64,000 nucleotides of DNA. Origin: Desulfocurvibacter africanus subsp. africanus DSM 2603. Its GTDB lineage: Bacteria; Desulfobacterota; Desulfovibrionia; Desulfovibrionales; Desulfovibrionaceae. Shown in pieces: positions 33,193 through 42,065 of this stretch. The stretch lies in NCBI RefSeq assembly GCF_000422545.1, contig NZ_AULZ01000019.1, forward strand, positions 1 to 64,000. Direction: 5' to 3'. Under the pieces are notes generated by a model that ran no database searches, was not told the DNA's origin, and saw only the letters and a list, made by a program, of their open reading frames with translations. Positions within the stretch are counted from its first letter, which is position 1, and every line of letters begins with the position of its first letter. A program made the position numbers and the translations under genes.

Positions 33193-33672
33193 ATGAGCAA
33201 AGGACTGTTTCTCGTCCTGGCCCTACTGATCGTCAGCACACCCGGCCCGGCCTCGGGCGGCGAGTGTGCTTCCTCGACCCCATCCAAGCGAGACAAGTGT
33301 CCGGTCTGCGGCATGTTCGTTTACAAGTATCCCGACTGGACAGCACGGGTATGCTTCAAGAATGGGAAGGTGGCATACTTCGACGGCGCTAAGGACATGT
33401 TCAAGTATCTGCTCGACCTGGCTAAATATGCTCCGGGCATGGGTCGGGACGATGTGGCGGCGGCATACGTCACCGAGTACTACGACCTGGCTCCACTGGA
33501 TGCCTCCAGGGCGTTCTTCGTCTTGGACAGCGACGTCCTGGGACCCATGGGCAGGGAGTTGATCCCCCTCATGACGCGAGAGGCGGCCGAGACGTTTCGG
33601 CGAGACCACAAGGGCAAGAGGATCACCCTGTTTCAAGAGGTGACTCCAGCCCTGCTGAGGGAACTGGATTAG
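33193..33672 (+). CDS. NosL-like Cys/Met copper protein, divergent
   Basis: A 159-residue exported protein. The ATG at 33193 has GGAGG upstream and starts a signal peptide (MSKGLFLVLALLIVSTPGPASG). The NosL core motif CPVCGMFVYKYPDW follows, then FKNGKVAYFDGAKDM. It is shorter than the NosL at 22185 and lacks its extra Cys-rich segment. It faces away from the copper cluster across a shared promoter region. Likely a second Cu(I) chaperone or sensor-type binding protein; the upstream in-frame extension is not needed. Confidence 0.82.
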   Translation: MSKGLFLVLALLIVSTPGPASGGECASSTPSKRDKCPVCGMFVYKYPDWTARVCFKNGKVAYFDGAKDMFKYLLDLAKYAPGMGRDDVAAAYVTEYYDLAPLDASRAFFVLDSDVLGPMGRELIPLMTREAAETFRRDHKGKRITLFQEVTPALLRELD

Positions 33673-33905
33673 AACTCCAGCCCTTGTGTCGGACCACCGC
33701 GCCCTGGCCTGAACCAAGCGGGCTTCCCGAATAAGCCCATGTCGGATGGCCTGACCGGCTTCAGGCACGTGCGGTGGCCATTCCTCGGCCGGCCATTGCT
33801 CGTGAAGATCTGTTCGGAAGGAGGGACGGCGAGGCCTCTTTCATGCGGATCGTCTCTATACGGGGTACGAATGGTACGGGGACTGCGTGATCATTTTGGC
33901 CCTAT

Positions 33906-34034
33906 TAGAGCAGATTGCTTTTAAGACGCCCGCTCCGGCGTTGACGGCGCAAGTGAATTGCGCCTACGCCGAAGCTAGCAGCAAGCCATGCTAACGCATG
34001 GCTTGCAGAGCATTTTCAAAAGCAAAATGCTCTA
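33906..34034 (-). mobile_element. Miniature inverted-repeat element, copy 3 (inverted)
   Basis: A 129 bp copy in the opposite orientation to copies 1 and 2, bordered by TA at 33906-33907 and 34033-34034. It keeps the AGAGCA ends and the internal hairpins. It abuts the T-run of the terminator of the PEP-CTERM gene, with only about one base between. Confidence 0.85.
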
Positions 34035-34069
34035 TAAAAAAACAAAGGCAGAGCCTTGCCGGCTCTGCC
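34035..34069 (-). terminator. Rho-independent terminator of the PEP-CTERM gene
   Basis: On the minus strand, a 9 bp stem (GGCAGAGCC with GGCTCTGCC at 34047-34069, 5 nt loop) is followed by TTTGTTTTTTT (34035-34046). It starts 29 bp after the stop of the gene at 34098. Confidence 0.88.
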
Positions 34070-34097
34070 TCACTTCTCGCTCAAGGTCAGACTGCGC

Positions 34098-34766
34098 TTA
34101 GGCCGTCTGCCTCCGGCGGACGAAGCCCATCAGGCCCAGGCCGGCGCCGAGAAGAACCATGGTGCAGGGCTCCGGGATGGGAGCAATGTCGGTTCCTTCG
34201 GTCGCATAGGCCACATTCAGGATATCGAACGCATAATGGCCGTCGCGCGCGTTACCCAACATGCCGGACGTATCATAGAAGTTGCCCGAGTCGTCGCCAA
34301 TGGCGAAATCCCTGGTGAAGTACTGCTGTCCTTCCCTGACGAAACCGTCCGCCAGATTGGTGCCTACAGGAAGGTTGTCGTACTGCATCAGACTGACGAA
34401 GTAGATGCCCGGATCCAGCAGGGCCGTGAAGTAGTCATCCCAGTACTGGCCGGACACGCTGTCCATTTCAACTTCGGGATAGTATCCATCCAGACTGATA
34501 TCAAGCAGGACCCCGGCTGAATTGAAAAGAGCCAGCACCGGGTCAAATCCACCGCGAGCGATGATGTTGCCTGCGGCATCTGTTCCGCCGGCATAGGAAT
34601 AAGTCTTGAGAGTCACATCGCTTTGTGTATCAAGCCTGAATGAGAACATCTGCACATCGTCATCATACACGAAGTTGCCAGCAAAGGAATAATTCAAAGC
34701 AAAGGCCGAGCCATAGCTAAGAATGACGAACACAAAAGCGGCGAGCAGTACCCCTGATCTTTTCAT
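34098..34766 (-). CDS. PEP-CTERM exported protein (DVUA0089-like)
   Basis: A 222-residue protein with signal peptide (VLLAAFVFVILSYGSAFA) and a C-terminal sorting tag: the Pro-Glu-Pro of PIPEP, a hydrophobic helix (TMVLLGAGLGLMGF) and RRR. The middle part is beta-rich (NYSFAGNFVYDDDVQMFSF) and resembles the DVUA0089 family of surface proteins. The tag marks it as a substrate of an exosortase, and an exosortase gene is present at 57266. A sigma-54-like promoter lies upstream, matching the PrsR-dependent control known in such systems. It could be a matrix or surface protein released with the polysaccharide. Confidence 0.88.
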   Translation of the reverse strand: MKRSGVLLAAFVFVILSYGSAFALNYSFAGNFVYDDDVQMFSFRLDTQSDVTLKTYSYAGGTDAAGNIIARGGFDPVLALFNSAGVLLDISLDGYYPEVEMDSVSGQYWDDYFTALLDPGIYFVSLMQYDNLPVGTNLADGFVREGQQYFTRDFAIGDDSGNFYDTSGMLGNARDGHYAFDILNVAYATEGTDIAPIPEPCTMVLLGAGLGLMGFVRRRQTA

Positions 34767-34816
34767 AGCCTCCTCACTCCATTGTCGTTATGTCGTTCTG
34801 CATCCTGCCCGCTTAG

Positions 34817-34832
34817 AGCAAATAACCGTCCA
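34817..34832 (-). promoter_or_regulatory. Sigma-54-type -24/-12 promoter of the PEP-CTERM gene
   Basis: Read on the minus strand the site is TGGACGGTTATTTGCT. The invariant GG and GC are separated by exactly 10 bases, and TGG and TTGCT match the consensus; bases 4-6 deviate. It is about 50 bp before the ATG at 34766. PEP-CTERM genes are often driven by sigma-54 with the regulator PrsR, and prsR is in this window. Confidence 0.6.
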
Positions 34833-35401
34833 TAACGGGAATACTATATGATAATGGCATATTAAGATGATTGATGGGCTGGCGCTCACGGTGAGATGTA
34901 AAGGCGACCGACATGGCTTATCCAGAAAGGTTTGTCCTTTCGGCTATATAAAACTGTAAAACCCGCCGACAGTGTCGTATTTCCTTTCCCTCAGGCCCTC
35001 ACTCTGTTCCTTGGAAACCGCCCGATCGAGAGTCGTGCATGCGCACGCGCATCCCGCGATTCGTGTGCACAAATCTTTTTGCATGCGCACCAATTCCGGT
35101 TTCCGCGGCATCTCCAAAATCCCTGACGAGCAATCCCAAATCTCAGAAACTTAATAGTAATTGCAGTCCATTGCGGCCTTGACTATCGGCCGCGCTAGAA
35201 CGGCCCATGCCGTGGCCGCGATCCTCGGTCTTTCGGCCACCTGGGTGCCCAGGATCGCCGAAGCGCTCACGGACCATTCCATCAGGTTTGTCCACCTCTG
35301 CTTGGTTGAGAGCACACTGACTGTGACCACGAGATATTGGCCCTGGGAGGTTTACAACGCGCCGAAGGCATCAATTTTGGATTGGCTCTAAACGAGGAAG
35401 G
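34833..35401. other. About 570 bp region without a convincing gene
   Basis: A 76-codon plus-strand frame (35161-35391) has no recognisable domain. The stretch 34900-35160 is of mixed composition. No RNA gene or strong repeat is seen. It separates the PEP-CTERM gene from the polysaccharide cluster. Confidence 0.45.
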
Positions 35402-36697
35402 TTACAGGCTCCCGCTTACGGCCGTGTCAAGCACATCCGCCAGCCTGTGAGTAAGGGCTTCTCTCGAAAAAAATGATATCCCAGAGCATGCGGACTGAGG
35501 TTTTGTCCTGATGGTCGATAACAAGTACTCAAGCTTCGTTTGTATATCTTCAACCGAATCAGGATCCGCAAAGGTTGCATTTGGGTAGTTTTCTGCGATG
35601 ATTGTTTTGGTCTCTCCGTCTGGAGCAATGGCAAAGATATGATTTCCTGTTGCCATGTATTCAAAAGTCTTTCCTGGTATAATCTTATGTGAATCTCTAA
35701 GATTGCTGAGAGTCAAAAGAAGAACGTCTGCATTGAGTGCCATGTTGATTATAGTCTCATGAGAAAGATAGCCGGTGATTTCAACGTCGATGCAGGATTT
35801 CAGAGCCGATATGTGTTGGAGTTCGTTTCCAACGATGCGTCCAACAATCCTCAGCCTGAGCTGGTCGGCAAGTTCAGGTTTCAGCTTGGCAATATTCAGG
35901 AGCGCGGTGGAAAACTTTTCAAGTGATGTCGCTTTCCAGATGGTCCCGGTATAGACGATTTCCAGCTTATCCTTTGCAGCAAAGTTGCCTGTTGAGCAGA
36001 AGTCATCCAGGTCAAAGCCATTGGTGATCGAAATCCCCCTGCTTGGATCAACCGAAGGGTATTTGGCACAAATGGAATCGATATAGCTCTGGGTTGCTGC
36101 AGTGAATAGATTGCAGTTTGCGACAACGTATTCCTCGAGGAACTTGTCAACCTTACAGGCAATGGGGCTTTTAATGCTGTTTTCAAAATTAGTACGCGTG
36201 AATGACCACTCATCCCTAAAATCAATAATTACGGGTAACTTGAACTTATTAGCTATGAATACGGTTGGTACCAGCGTTGAAAAGGGAGGTGCGGAGGAAA
36301 AAACGCAATCGATCTGATTCTGTTTTAGAAGTTTGACGAGGTGAATCGAGAGATTCGGCCACCATAGCACTTGAACATCGGGTAGGAGAAATGTGTTTGC
36401 CAGGTTCTTCAATTTTGACCGAACCAGGGAAGCGAATTTGTTCCCATTGCCTGAAGATACATATTGCTTGACCGCGTACGGAGGTTCCAGGGTGGCGGCC
36501 TTGTGGATAATTGTATCTGGTGGGATATCCTTGAGCAGACTCCTGTCCAGCAAAGGAACTGAAGAATTGGCCACCGTAAGTACAATTGGCTCCCACCCGA
36601 ATTTCGGTAGATATTTGACAAACTTCGCGACACGTTGAACACCTGCGCCCCCTGCAGGGGGGAAGATGTAGGTAACAATGAGAACCCTTTTGGACAT
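35402..36697 (-). CDS. Glycosyltransferase family 4 (GT-B)
   Basis: A 431-residue protein starting MSKRVLIVTYIFPPAGGAG, the N-terminal glycine-rich segment of GT4 enzymes. It has GTIWKATSLEKF in the second domain and a C-terminal KTFEYMATGNHIFA with the conserved Glu of the donor-binding helix. It would add a sugar to a lipid-linked exopolysaccharide intermediate on the cytoplasmic side. It is the last gene of the cluster on this strand, and its AT content is higher than that of the PrsT/Xrt part. Confidence 0.87.
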   Translation of the reverse strand: MSKRVLIVTYIFPPAGGAGVQRVAKFVKYLPKFGWEPIVLTVANSSVPLLDRSLLKDIPPDTIIHKAATLEPPYAVKQYVSSGNGNKFASLVRSKLKNLANTFLLPDVQVLWWPNLSIHLVKLLKQNQIDCVFSSAPPFSTLVPTVFIANKFKLPVIIDFRDEWSFTRTNFENSIKSPIACKVDKFLEEYVVANCNLFTAATQSYIDSICAKYPSVDPSRGISITNGFDLDDFCSTGNFAAKDKLEIVYTGTIWKATSLEKFSTALLNIAKLKPELADQLRLRIVGRIVGNELQHISALKSCIDVEITGYLSHETIINMALNADVLLLTLSNLRDSHKIIPGKTFEYMATGNHIFAIAPDGETKTIIAENYPNATFADPDSVEDIQTKLEYLLSTIRTKPQSACSGISFFSREALTHRLADVLDTAVSGSL

Positions 36698-37125
36698 GGA
36701 GGATTGCTCCCTGGGGGCTTTAGGTTCCTGAAGCAAGCTCATGACAAGAGATGTATACGCTGTAGTTCATGCAGCAAGGTGATGATAATCGTATGCAGAC
36801 ATGCACACATGGAAATTGCTACCCTGTTAGATAGCGTTATATCAGGATTGATATGGCAGGATGGTCAAGCATTTTATGCCCTTGTCAGCTTAAGAAATCA
36901 AATGTCGTTGCATGTAGCTTGAACACGATCATTAAAAGCAGCGCGCTTAGGGTTGCGAGTTAACCCTATAAAGAGATACCATTGCCGCTATTTGCATCCT
37001 CACCATTTGTTTGATAAAGCGTTGTAGTCTTGATCCCCGCTACGTGTGTATGGATTCATAAGGCTTGCCTCCAGGCTGACTCATGATTTGCAGGTTTCCA
37101 TCTCTGCTTTATAAACAATGAGCAG
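36698..37125. other. About 430 bp AT-rich intergenic region
   Basis: No coding potential or recognisable RNA is seen. It lies between two minus-strand genes (GT4 and secreted protein) and may hold a promoter for the former. Confidence 0.4.
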
Positions 37126-38112
37126 CTATTGCCCGGCCTGCGCTTGCTTGATCTGCCCGGAATTGGGGGAGTGCATGAGCGAAGAGACGTCCACGGCCTC
37201 GAAATCATGACCGGACAACCGCTTCAATTCACGCAGGGTGTCGTTGTCCCAGCGTTCGTCAGGCGCGCCGGTGAGGAACCAGGCCGAGCCGTTGTCCGCC
37301 AGGATCATCCCGTATCGCTTGAGCGCTCGGAGGATGACCTGGATTTCGGGCGAGAACCTGGAGATGTCGACATTTGCCTTGAGGCGGAAGCGCTGACCCA
37401 GAGGAGGGTATTGCGGATCCCTTAGCTTCGAAGCGTAGTGCCGAGCGGGCCAGACATATGCCCGCTGAGTCTTGGGAGCTGTGAACCGCAGGGCGTGGCG
37501 TATCTCGCCGGCAGCCACCTCGTCATAGCGCACTAGTCCCGGCAGGATCGGCAGGCCGGCGGCATCGGCCGAGGTCCAGCCTCGCGGCCGCAGGTCGTGC
37601 GACTTCAGGTCGAAGATCGCACCGCTGTAGGCATACCAGCTCCCATTGGCCTGGAGCCTGGCATTGTACAGTTCGTAGAGAATCGAATTGTCCTGGTCGA
37701 GCAGGAGAATGTGGCGATCCCCCGTGCCATCCGGCCCGCCCTCGACAAGGACATTGTCCGGTATCGGATAGGGCCCGGGGTCGCTTTCATCTGAATTCCT
37801 GAAGCTCACAGGCACCTTGGGCTGGTTCCCTGGTACGACCATGTAAGGTATACCAATCAGGGATCCGGACCAGCGCGGCCACTCGCCTGAACCGAAATCG
37901 GGATGAGGGTGCTTATCCGCGCCAATAGCAGCAATGTAGGCGTCCGAGTTGGGATCGGTAGGCAGGCCGTCAACCGGTGCATTCCAGATGTTGTCTGGTG
38001 GAAAGAGAATACCTTTTGCCATGGCTTGATGCCCTGCTGAAGAGATGGGCAAAGCATGAGAGAATAAGACCAAAGCAAAGACCAACGTTGAAAGTGAGGC
38101 TATTCTAACCAC
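37126..38112 (-). CDS. Conserved secreted protein of unknown function
   Basis: A 328-residue protein with an N-terminal signal peptide (LSTLVFALVLFSHALPISSAG). The mature part carries distinct conserved blocks: FPPDNIWNAPVDGLP, HPDFGSGEW, DPGPYPIPDN, GGPDGTGDRHILLLDQD, GWTSADAAGLPILPGLVRYDE, ALRFTAP and DNGSAWFLTGAPDERW. I recall the same blocks in secreted proteins of unrelated phyla, without an assigned function. Its placement among glycosyltransferases suggests it acts on or binds the exopolysaccharide. Confidence 0.75.
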   Translation of the reverse strand: MVRIASLSTLVFALVLFSHALPISSAGHQAMAKGILFPPDNIWNAPVDGLPTDPNSDAYIAAIGADKHPHPDFGSGEWPRWSGSLIGIPYMVVPGNQPKVPVSFRNSDESDPGPYPIPDNVLVEGGPDGTGDRHILLLDQDNSILYELYNARLQANGSWYAYSGAIFDLKSHDLRPRGWTSADAAGLPILPGLVRYDEVAAGEIRHALRFTAPKTQRAYVWPARHYASKLRDPQYPPLGQRFRLKANVDISRFSPEIQVILRALKRYGMILADNGSAWFLTGAPDERWDNDTLRELKRLSGHDFEAVDVSSLMHSPNSGQIKQAQAGQ

Positions 38113-38167
38113 AACATGCTCCTTCTGGTTGCCGAGTGCATAGGGCAGCTACATGCCAAGGCGGTGG

Positions 38168-39397
38168 TTAAGCTCCAGGGTACTGATTGAAGGTCGTCTT
38201 TACCTGTTGTTGTCGATATATAGAAAGTTCTAGGAACTGCTCTTTGTATCTTGGTGTGGAATGAGATAGAATGGAGTGAAGTCTGGAAGCATTTTCAGTC
38301 CAAGATGTAACATGTACTCCCGATTCAGTTTCATCGTTCGATACAAGAGACTTTGTCAGTGCGACCGCAAGGAGTTCAATGGATTTTGGAGGGACTAGTT
38401 CCAGCAAACCATGTCCATTAGCAAGTTCGGGAATTCCACCCACATTGGTAGCTACCACCTTTGTGCCACAGGAAAGCGCTTCAAGTAAAACATTAGGTAC
38501 GCCTTCATTGTAACTTGGTAAGCAAAGGACGTGGGCAGCATTCATCCATTGGGCAATCGAAGGCAGTGGGAGACTGCCCAGCAGGGTAGCAGAATTGGAA
38601 AGCTGCAGTTTCGTTGATAGCTGACGCAGCTTCTTCTCATATGGGCCTGCTCCAATGATCACAAGGCGCAAGCCAGAAACTTTTTTGGCAAGAACATGAA
38701 AGGCCAGGAGCAGTTCCCTGAGGCCTTTTTCCTTTTTCAGGTTCCCAACGAAAAGTATGAGCCTCTCCTTTGGGTCAATTCCAAAATGCGCTCGAACTTC
38801 TTCCTTGGGCATGGGATGAAATACAGTCCGGTCTACGCCATTATGCAGGACTTCAAGCTTTTCAGGGGAGGACCCTAGCTGGACAAGCCTGCTCTGCAAA
38901 GCCTTGCTTACACAGATCACTCGTTCCGCCTTGTCCACCACAGCAAGTGCCTGGCGAGAGGCTCTATCATTATTCAGTCTATTAACGTCTGTGCCGTGGG
39001 CTTTGATGTAGAGCGGCAAATTGAATTCCTGAGCAATCTTTTCCGCTGCCCAGGCATCGGGGAAGAGCCAAGTCGCATATACTATATCACAACTGCGCTT
39101 ACTTATTATTTTCCTGGCAACGTTCCTGATGGATAAATAGTAGGCTTGGCCCTGCCATGATCGACAATAGTGAGGCAGGTAGTAATAGGTCGGGTGATGT
39201 ACGGAAAGGCCATTCTCCAGTCTATAAGCAGGAATTGATGGATGCTTTATCTTGACCAGCCAGGAAACTGGAGCGATGACATCTATGTCATAAAATTTAC
39301 TTAAGGATGTTACCTGCTGATGATTAAAGGTGGCCATGTTGGGATAAGCCGGATTTGGAAAGAGATTTGAGATGAATAGAAGATGTTTGTTCTTCAT
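38168..39397 (-). CDS. Glycosyltransferase family 4
   Basis: A 409-residue GT4 enzyme. ATG at 39397 gives MKNKHLLFISNLFPNPAYPN, then the GT-B second domain LILFVGNLKKEKGLRELL and PSYNEGVPNVLLEAL, where the Glu-x7-Glu motif contacts the nucleotide sugar. There is no signal or TM, so it is cytoplasmic or peripheral. Confidence 0.9.
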   Translation of the reverse strand: MKNKHLLFISNLFPNPAYPNMATFNHQQVTSLSKFYDIDVIAPVSWLVKIKHPSIPAYRLENGLSVHHPTYYYLPHYCRSWQGQAYYLSIRNVARKIISKRSCDIVYATWLFPDAWAAEKIAQEFNLPLYIKAHGTDVNRLNNDRASRQALAVVDKAERVICVSKALQSRLVQLGSSPEKLEVLHNGVDRTVFHPMPKEEVRAHFGIDPKERLILFVGNLKKEKGLRELLLAFHVLAKKVSGLRLVIIGAGPYEKKLRQLSTKLQLSNSATLLGSLPLPSIAQWMNAAHVLCLPSYNEGVPNVLLEALSCGTKVVATNVGGIPELANGHGLLELVPPKSIELLAVALTKSLVSNDETESGVHVTSWTENASRLHSILSHSTPRYKEQFLELSIYRQQQVKTTFNQYPGA

Positions 39398-39740
39398 GAC
39401 GCAACCATACAATGGCCATGCCGCATGGCCTTCCGTGATGTTTTATGCTCCAAGTCAAGCCTGGAACTCCACTCCACTATTGTATATCATCGCTTGCATA
39501 AAAATGGCAATGCTCTGTTTATTCTTTTGGATAGTTCAATCAGGCAGTTCAAGGTGGCTGTCCTTGCTGCTTGGGCCGCACGGAAAGTGCAGCGCATGAC
39601 ATGAGTGATTATATTGCGGGCTTCCGTGCTGGAGGCCGCCAACCGGCAGAGGTGGGCAGCCTCCAGATGCTTTGAGCCGTTCATCATACGTGCGATAAGC
39701 CTGTTCTCGGCATGTGCTGACCACCTCATGGCATACTGTC
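39398..39740. other. 343 bp intergenic region
   Basis: Between the radical SAM gene and the preceding glycosyltransferase start. Overlapping short frames exist on both strands but none has a domain or a leader. Nothing further is seen. Confidence 0.4.
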
Positions 39741-40799
39741 TTACAGGCTGGCTGCCTTGAACGCCAATTTGCGACGAACCTTCGTGAGAAAACGCACTGG
39801 ATCGTCCCGGAAGAAGCTGACGTACTTGCGAATGATGGCTGTTTTGGAAGGCCGTGGATTGTCGAGACAATTGGGAATGCACCAGGAATAGTCTCCCTTG
39901 CTCAGCTTGGATCGGTAGTTCCTGAGTACTTTTCCATGTGTGATTGACTCCATGCTCTCACGATTGAGATTGCCAGCCTTGATCCACGTATTGCAACAAG
40001 GCCTAACTGTGCCGTCAGCGTCAACTGCAAGGCTCTTGAAGGGAATCGGACAAACCTGCCTGGGCTTGCTTGACGCAAGCAGCTCTTGCGGCAGGTTCTT
40101 GCCGTCAAGATTCATCCCGTAGCCGCGACTCAACGAACCCAGCCCTTCCACCATCAATCCCGTGCTTGCGGCAGCGTCGAAAGCCGCATTTATCGCACGA
40201 TGGATTTGTTCCCGCTTGTCCTTGCTGTTGAAGGTCAGGTAGTTGTCAGTGCCGAATTTCACGCCGTCCACGCCGAGCTTGTGGGCAAGGTGAATTAATT
40301 CATCGAGCTCGAATATGTTGTTCTTCAGAACCACCGTGGAAATTGTGATTGTCAGCGAGTTCTTCCCAGTGCCTCTGGCTGATACGAGGTTCTCGATATT
40401 GCCAAGGACCCTGTCGAAGTTGCCGTACTTGACTATCTGGTCATAGGTCTCCTTTCTGGCGGCATTGATTGAAAAATTTATTGCCTCGCCATTGCTCAGG
40501 AGAGATTCCTTCCAGAACTTGCCCAGCACGACGCCGTTGGTGGAGATTGAGAACTTGGGGTTCTCGTAATGGGTCAGTATATCCACCAGATCGATGCAAT
40601 TTTTCATGATGGTTGGCTCACCGCCATGAATCTTGACCCTTTTCATGTGCGGCCAGTACTCTTTGAGGGCATCTCGGTAAATTTCTGGAGACATGTTGAA
40701 GCGATCACTGAAGTCTGTCTGATAGCACATTGTGCACCTGACATTGCACTGCCAGCCCATGAACATATGCAGCCTTTGGATTCCATTGAACGTATCCAT
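39741..40799 (-). CDS. Radical SAM protein with SPASM-like C-terminus
   Basis: A 352-residue enzyme with the CxxxCxxC cluster motif CNVRCTMC at about residues 18-25, KIHGGEPT for SAM binding, and a later Cys set (CPIPFKSLAVDADGTVRPCC, CIPNC) typical of auxiliary-cluster SPASM-like domains. Such proteins in polysaccharide clusters may modify a sugar or a peptide. No peptide substrate gene is recognised nearby. It lies within the glycosyltransferase block on the same strand. Confidence 0.85.
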   Translation of the reverse strand: MDTFNGIQRLHMFMGWQCNVRCTMCYQTDFSDRFNMSPEIYRDALKEYWPHMKRVKIHGGEPTIMKNCIDLVDILTHYENPKFSISTNGVVLGKFWKESLLSNGEAINFSINAARKETYDQIVKYGNFDRVLGNIENLVSARGTGKNSLTITISTVVLKNNIFELDELIHLAHKLGVDGVKFGTDNYLTFNSKDKREQIHRAINAAFDAAASTGLMVEGLGSLSRGYGMNLDGKNLPQELLASSKPRQVCPIPFKSLAVDADGTVRPCCNTWIKAGNLNRESMESITHGKVLRNYRSKLSKGDYSWCIPNCLDNPRPSKTAIIRKYVSFFRDDPVRFLTKVRRKLAFKAASL

Positions 40800-40890
40800 G
40801 GTCGATTCTCGCTATTTTAAATGTATATTCTACATTACTTGCAACACAGTCAGGCTTCCATGTGTTCCGCTATGCTATCACTTGTTGTCA

Positions 40891-42003
40891 TCAATGTTTG
40901 GACTTGGCAGCCAGAGCAAGGTGTCTCCAGAGACGAGTATTGATTATCTCATGGTACAGGGCTTCATACCTTTTTGCAGTGATGCGGATATTGAACTTTT
41001 CCTCAACTCGCTTCCTGCCTGCGTTTCCCATCTGAACCCTCAGCTTGCTGTCCTTGGAAAGAAGAAGCAGCTTATCCGCAAACGCTTCGGGTGATTGCGC
41101 CGGGACGATGAAGCCGGTTTTCCCATGCACAACGACTTCCGAGTTCCCGCCGACATCAGTGGCGACAATAGGAATGCCCGAGGCCATGGCCTCCAGGAGA
41201 GTTAGGGATAGACCTTCGGTGACGGATGAGAGGGCAAAGATATCGAAGCTTCTCAGAAGAGTTGCGACATCGTGCCGAAAGCCCATGAAACGTACATTCC
41301 GGGCGATTCCAAGCTCCACGGCAGCGGCCTGCAGGCCCTCTCTGAGGGGGCCGTCGCCGACGAGAAAGAGTGTGAAATTGGAAAAGTCCCTGGCGAGTAT
41401 CTTACATGACCTCAGCAGGGTGAGATGATCCTTGTCCGGCACCAGCCTTGCGACGATGCCTATGTTTACGGCCGGGCTGGCGCTCCGCGAGGGGGAAAGA
41501 CTTGAGAATGCGTCGATGTCGATACCATTGTGGATGGTCGTCACTTTATGCGCTGGCACATTTTCGATTACCGTGCTGACTTGAGCGGAATCGACGGATA
41601 CAGTCACAACCTTTCTTGAAAGCATGGAACACAGCCTGTTCAGGCATGTCGCTTTCCTATCCTCGGACCTGTTGCGGCCGTGCTTGGTGTGAACAACCGG
41701 TATTCCCGAGATGAGACCGGCTATAGAGCCGTATATGTGGGCCGCCTGATTGTGTGTATGTATGAGATCTATCCTGCCTTCCTTTGCAATATCGCGTATT
41801 CTTGTAAACAATTTCCAATCGAAGCCATCTTTCTTGCCCAGCTCCATGATCCGTATGTCGTTGATGCCTTCACCCAGAGGGCCCTTTTTCTCCAGGCACA
41901 GTATGGTGGGATTGATGTCTCTGGATCTGAATCTGACAAGATCAAGGACGAGGCGCTCCAGGCCGCCAATATTCAGGCCCAGCACAATATGGAGTATATT
42001 CAT
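40891..42003 (-). CDS. Glycosyltransferase family 4
   Basis: A 370-residue GT4 enzyme starting MNILHIVLGLNIGGLERLV; a longer start (42033) is possible. It contains THNQAAHIYGSIAG, HNGIDIDAFSS, GIVARLVPDKDHLTLL and the donor-binding SVTEGLSLTLLEAMA and PIVATDVGGNSEVV. This is a retaining cytoplasmic enzyme building the repeat unit. Confidence 0.92.
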   Translation of the reverse strand: MNILHIVLGLNIGGLERLVLDLVRFRSRDINPTILCLEKKGPLGEGINDIRIMELGKKDGFDWKLFTRIRDIAKEGRIDLIHTHNQAAHIYGSIAGLISGIPVVHTKHGRNRSEDRKATCLNRLCSMLSRKVVTVSVDSAQVSTVIENVPAHKVTTIHNGIDIDAFSSLSPSRSASPAVNIGIVARLVPDKDHLTLLRSCKILARDFSNFTLFLVGDGPLREGLQAAAVELGIARNVRFMGFRHDVATLLRSFDIFALSSVTEGLSLTLLEAMASGIPIVATDVGGNSEVVVHGKTGFIVPAQSPEAFADKLLLLSKDSKLRVQMGNAGRKRVEEKFNIRITAKRYEALYHEIINTRLWRHLALAAKSKH

Positions 42004-42065
42004 GACATTTCCTTGTGAGTGCTCGAGGAGCATTTTGGGGCCTGTGTTGTATGACTGAGTTTATA

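Noticed and set aside
33720-33738. GGGCTT/AAGCCC hairpin as terminator of the NosL-like gene
   Set aside because: Stem is only 6 bp and no T-run follows.
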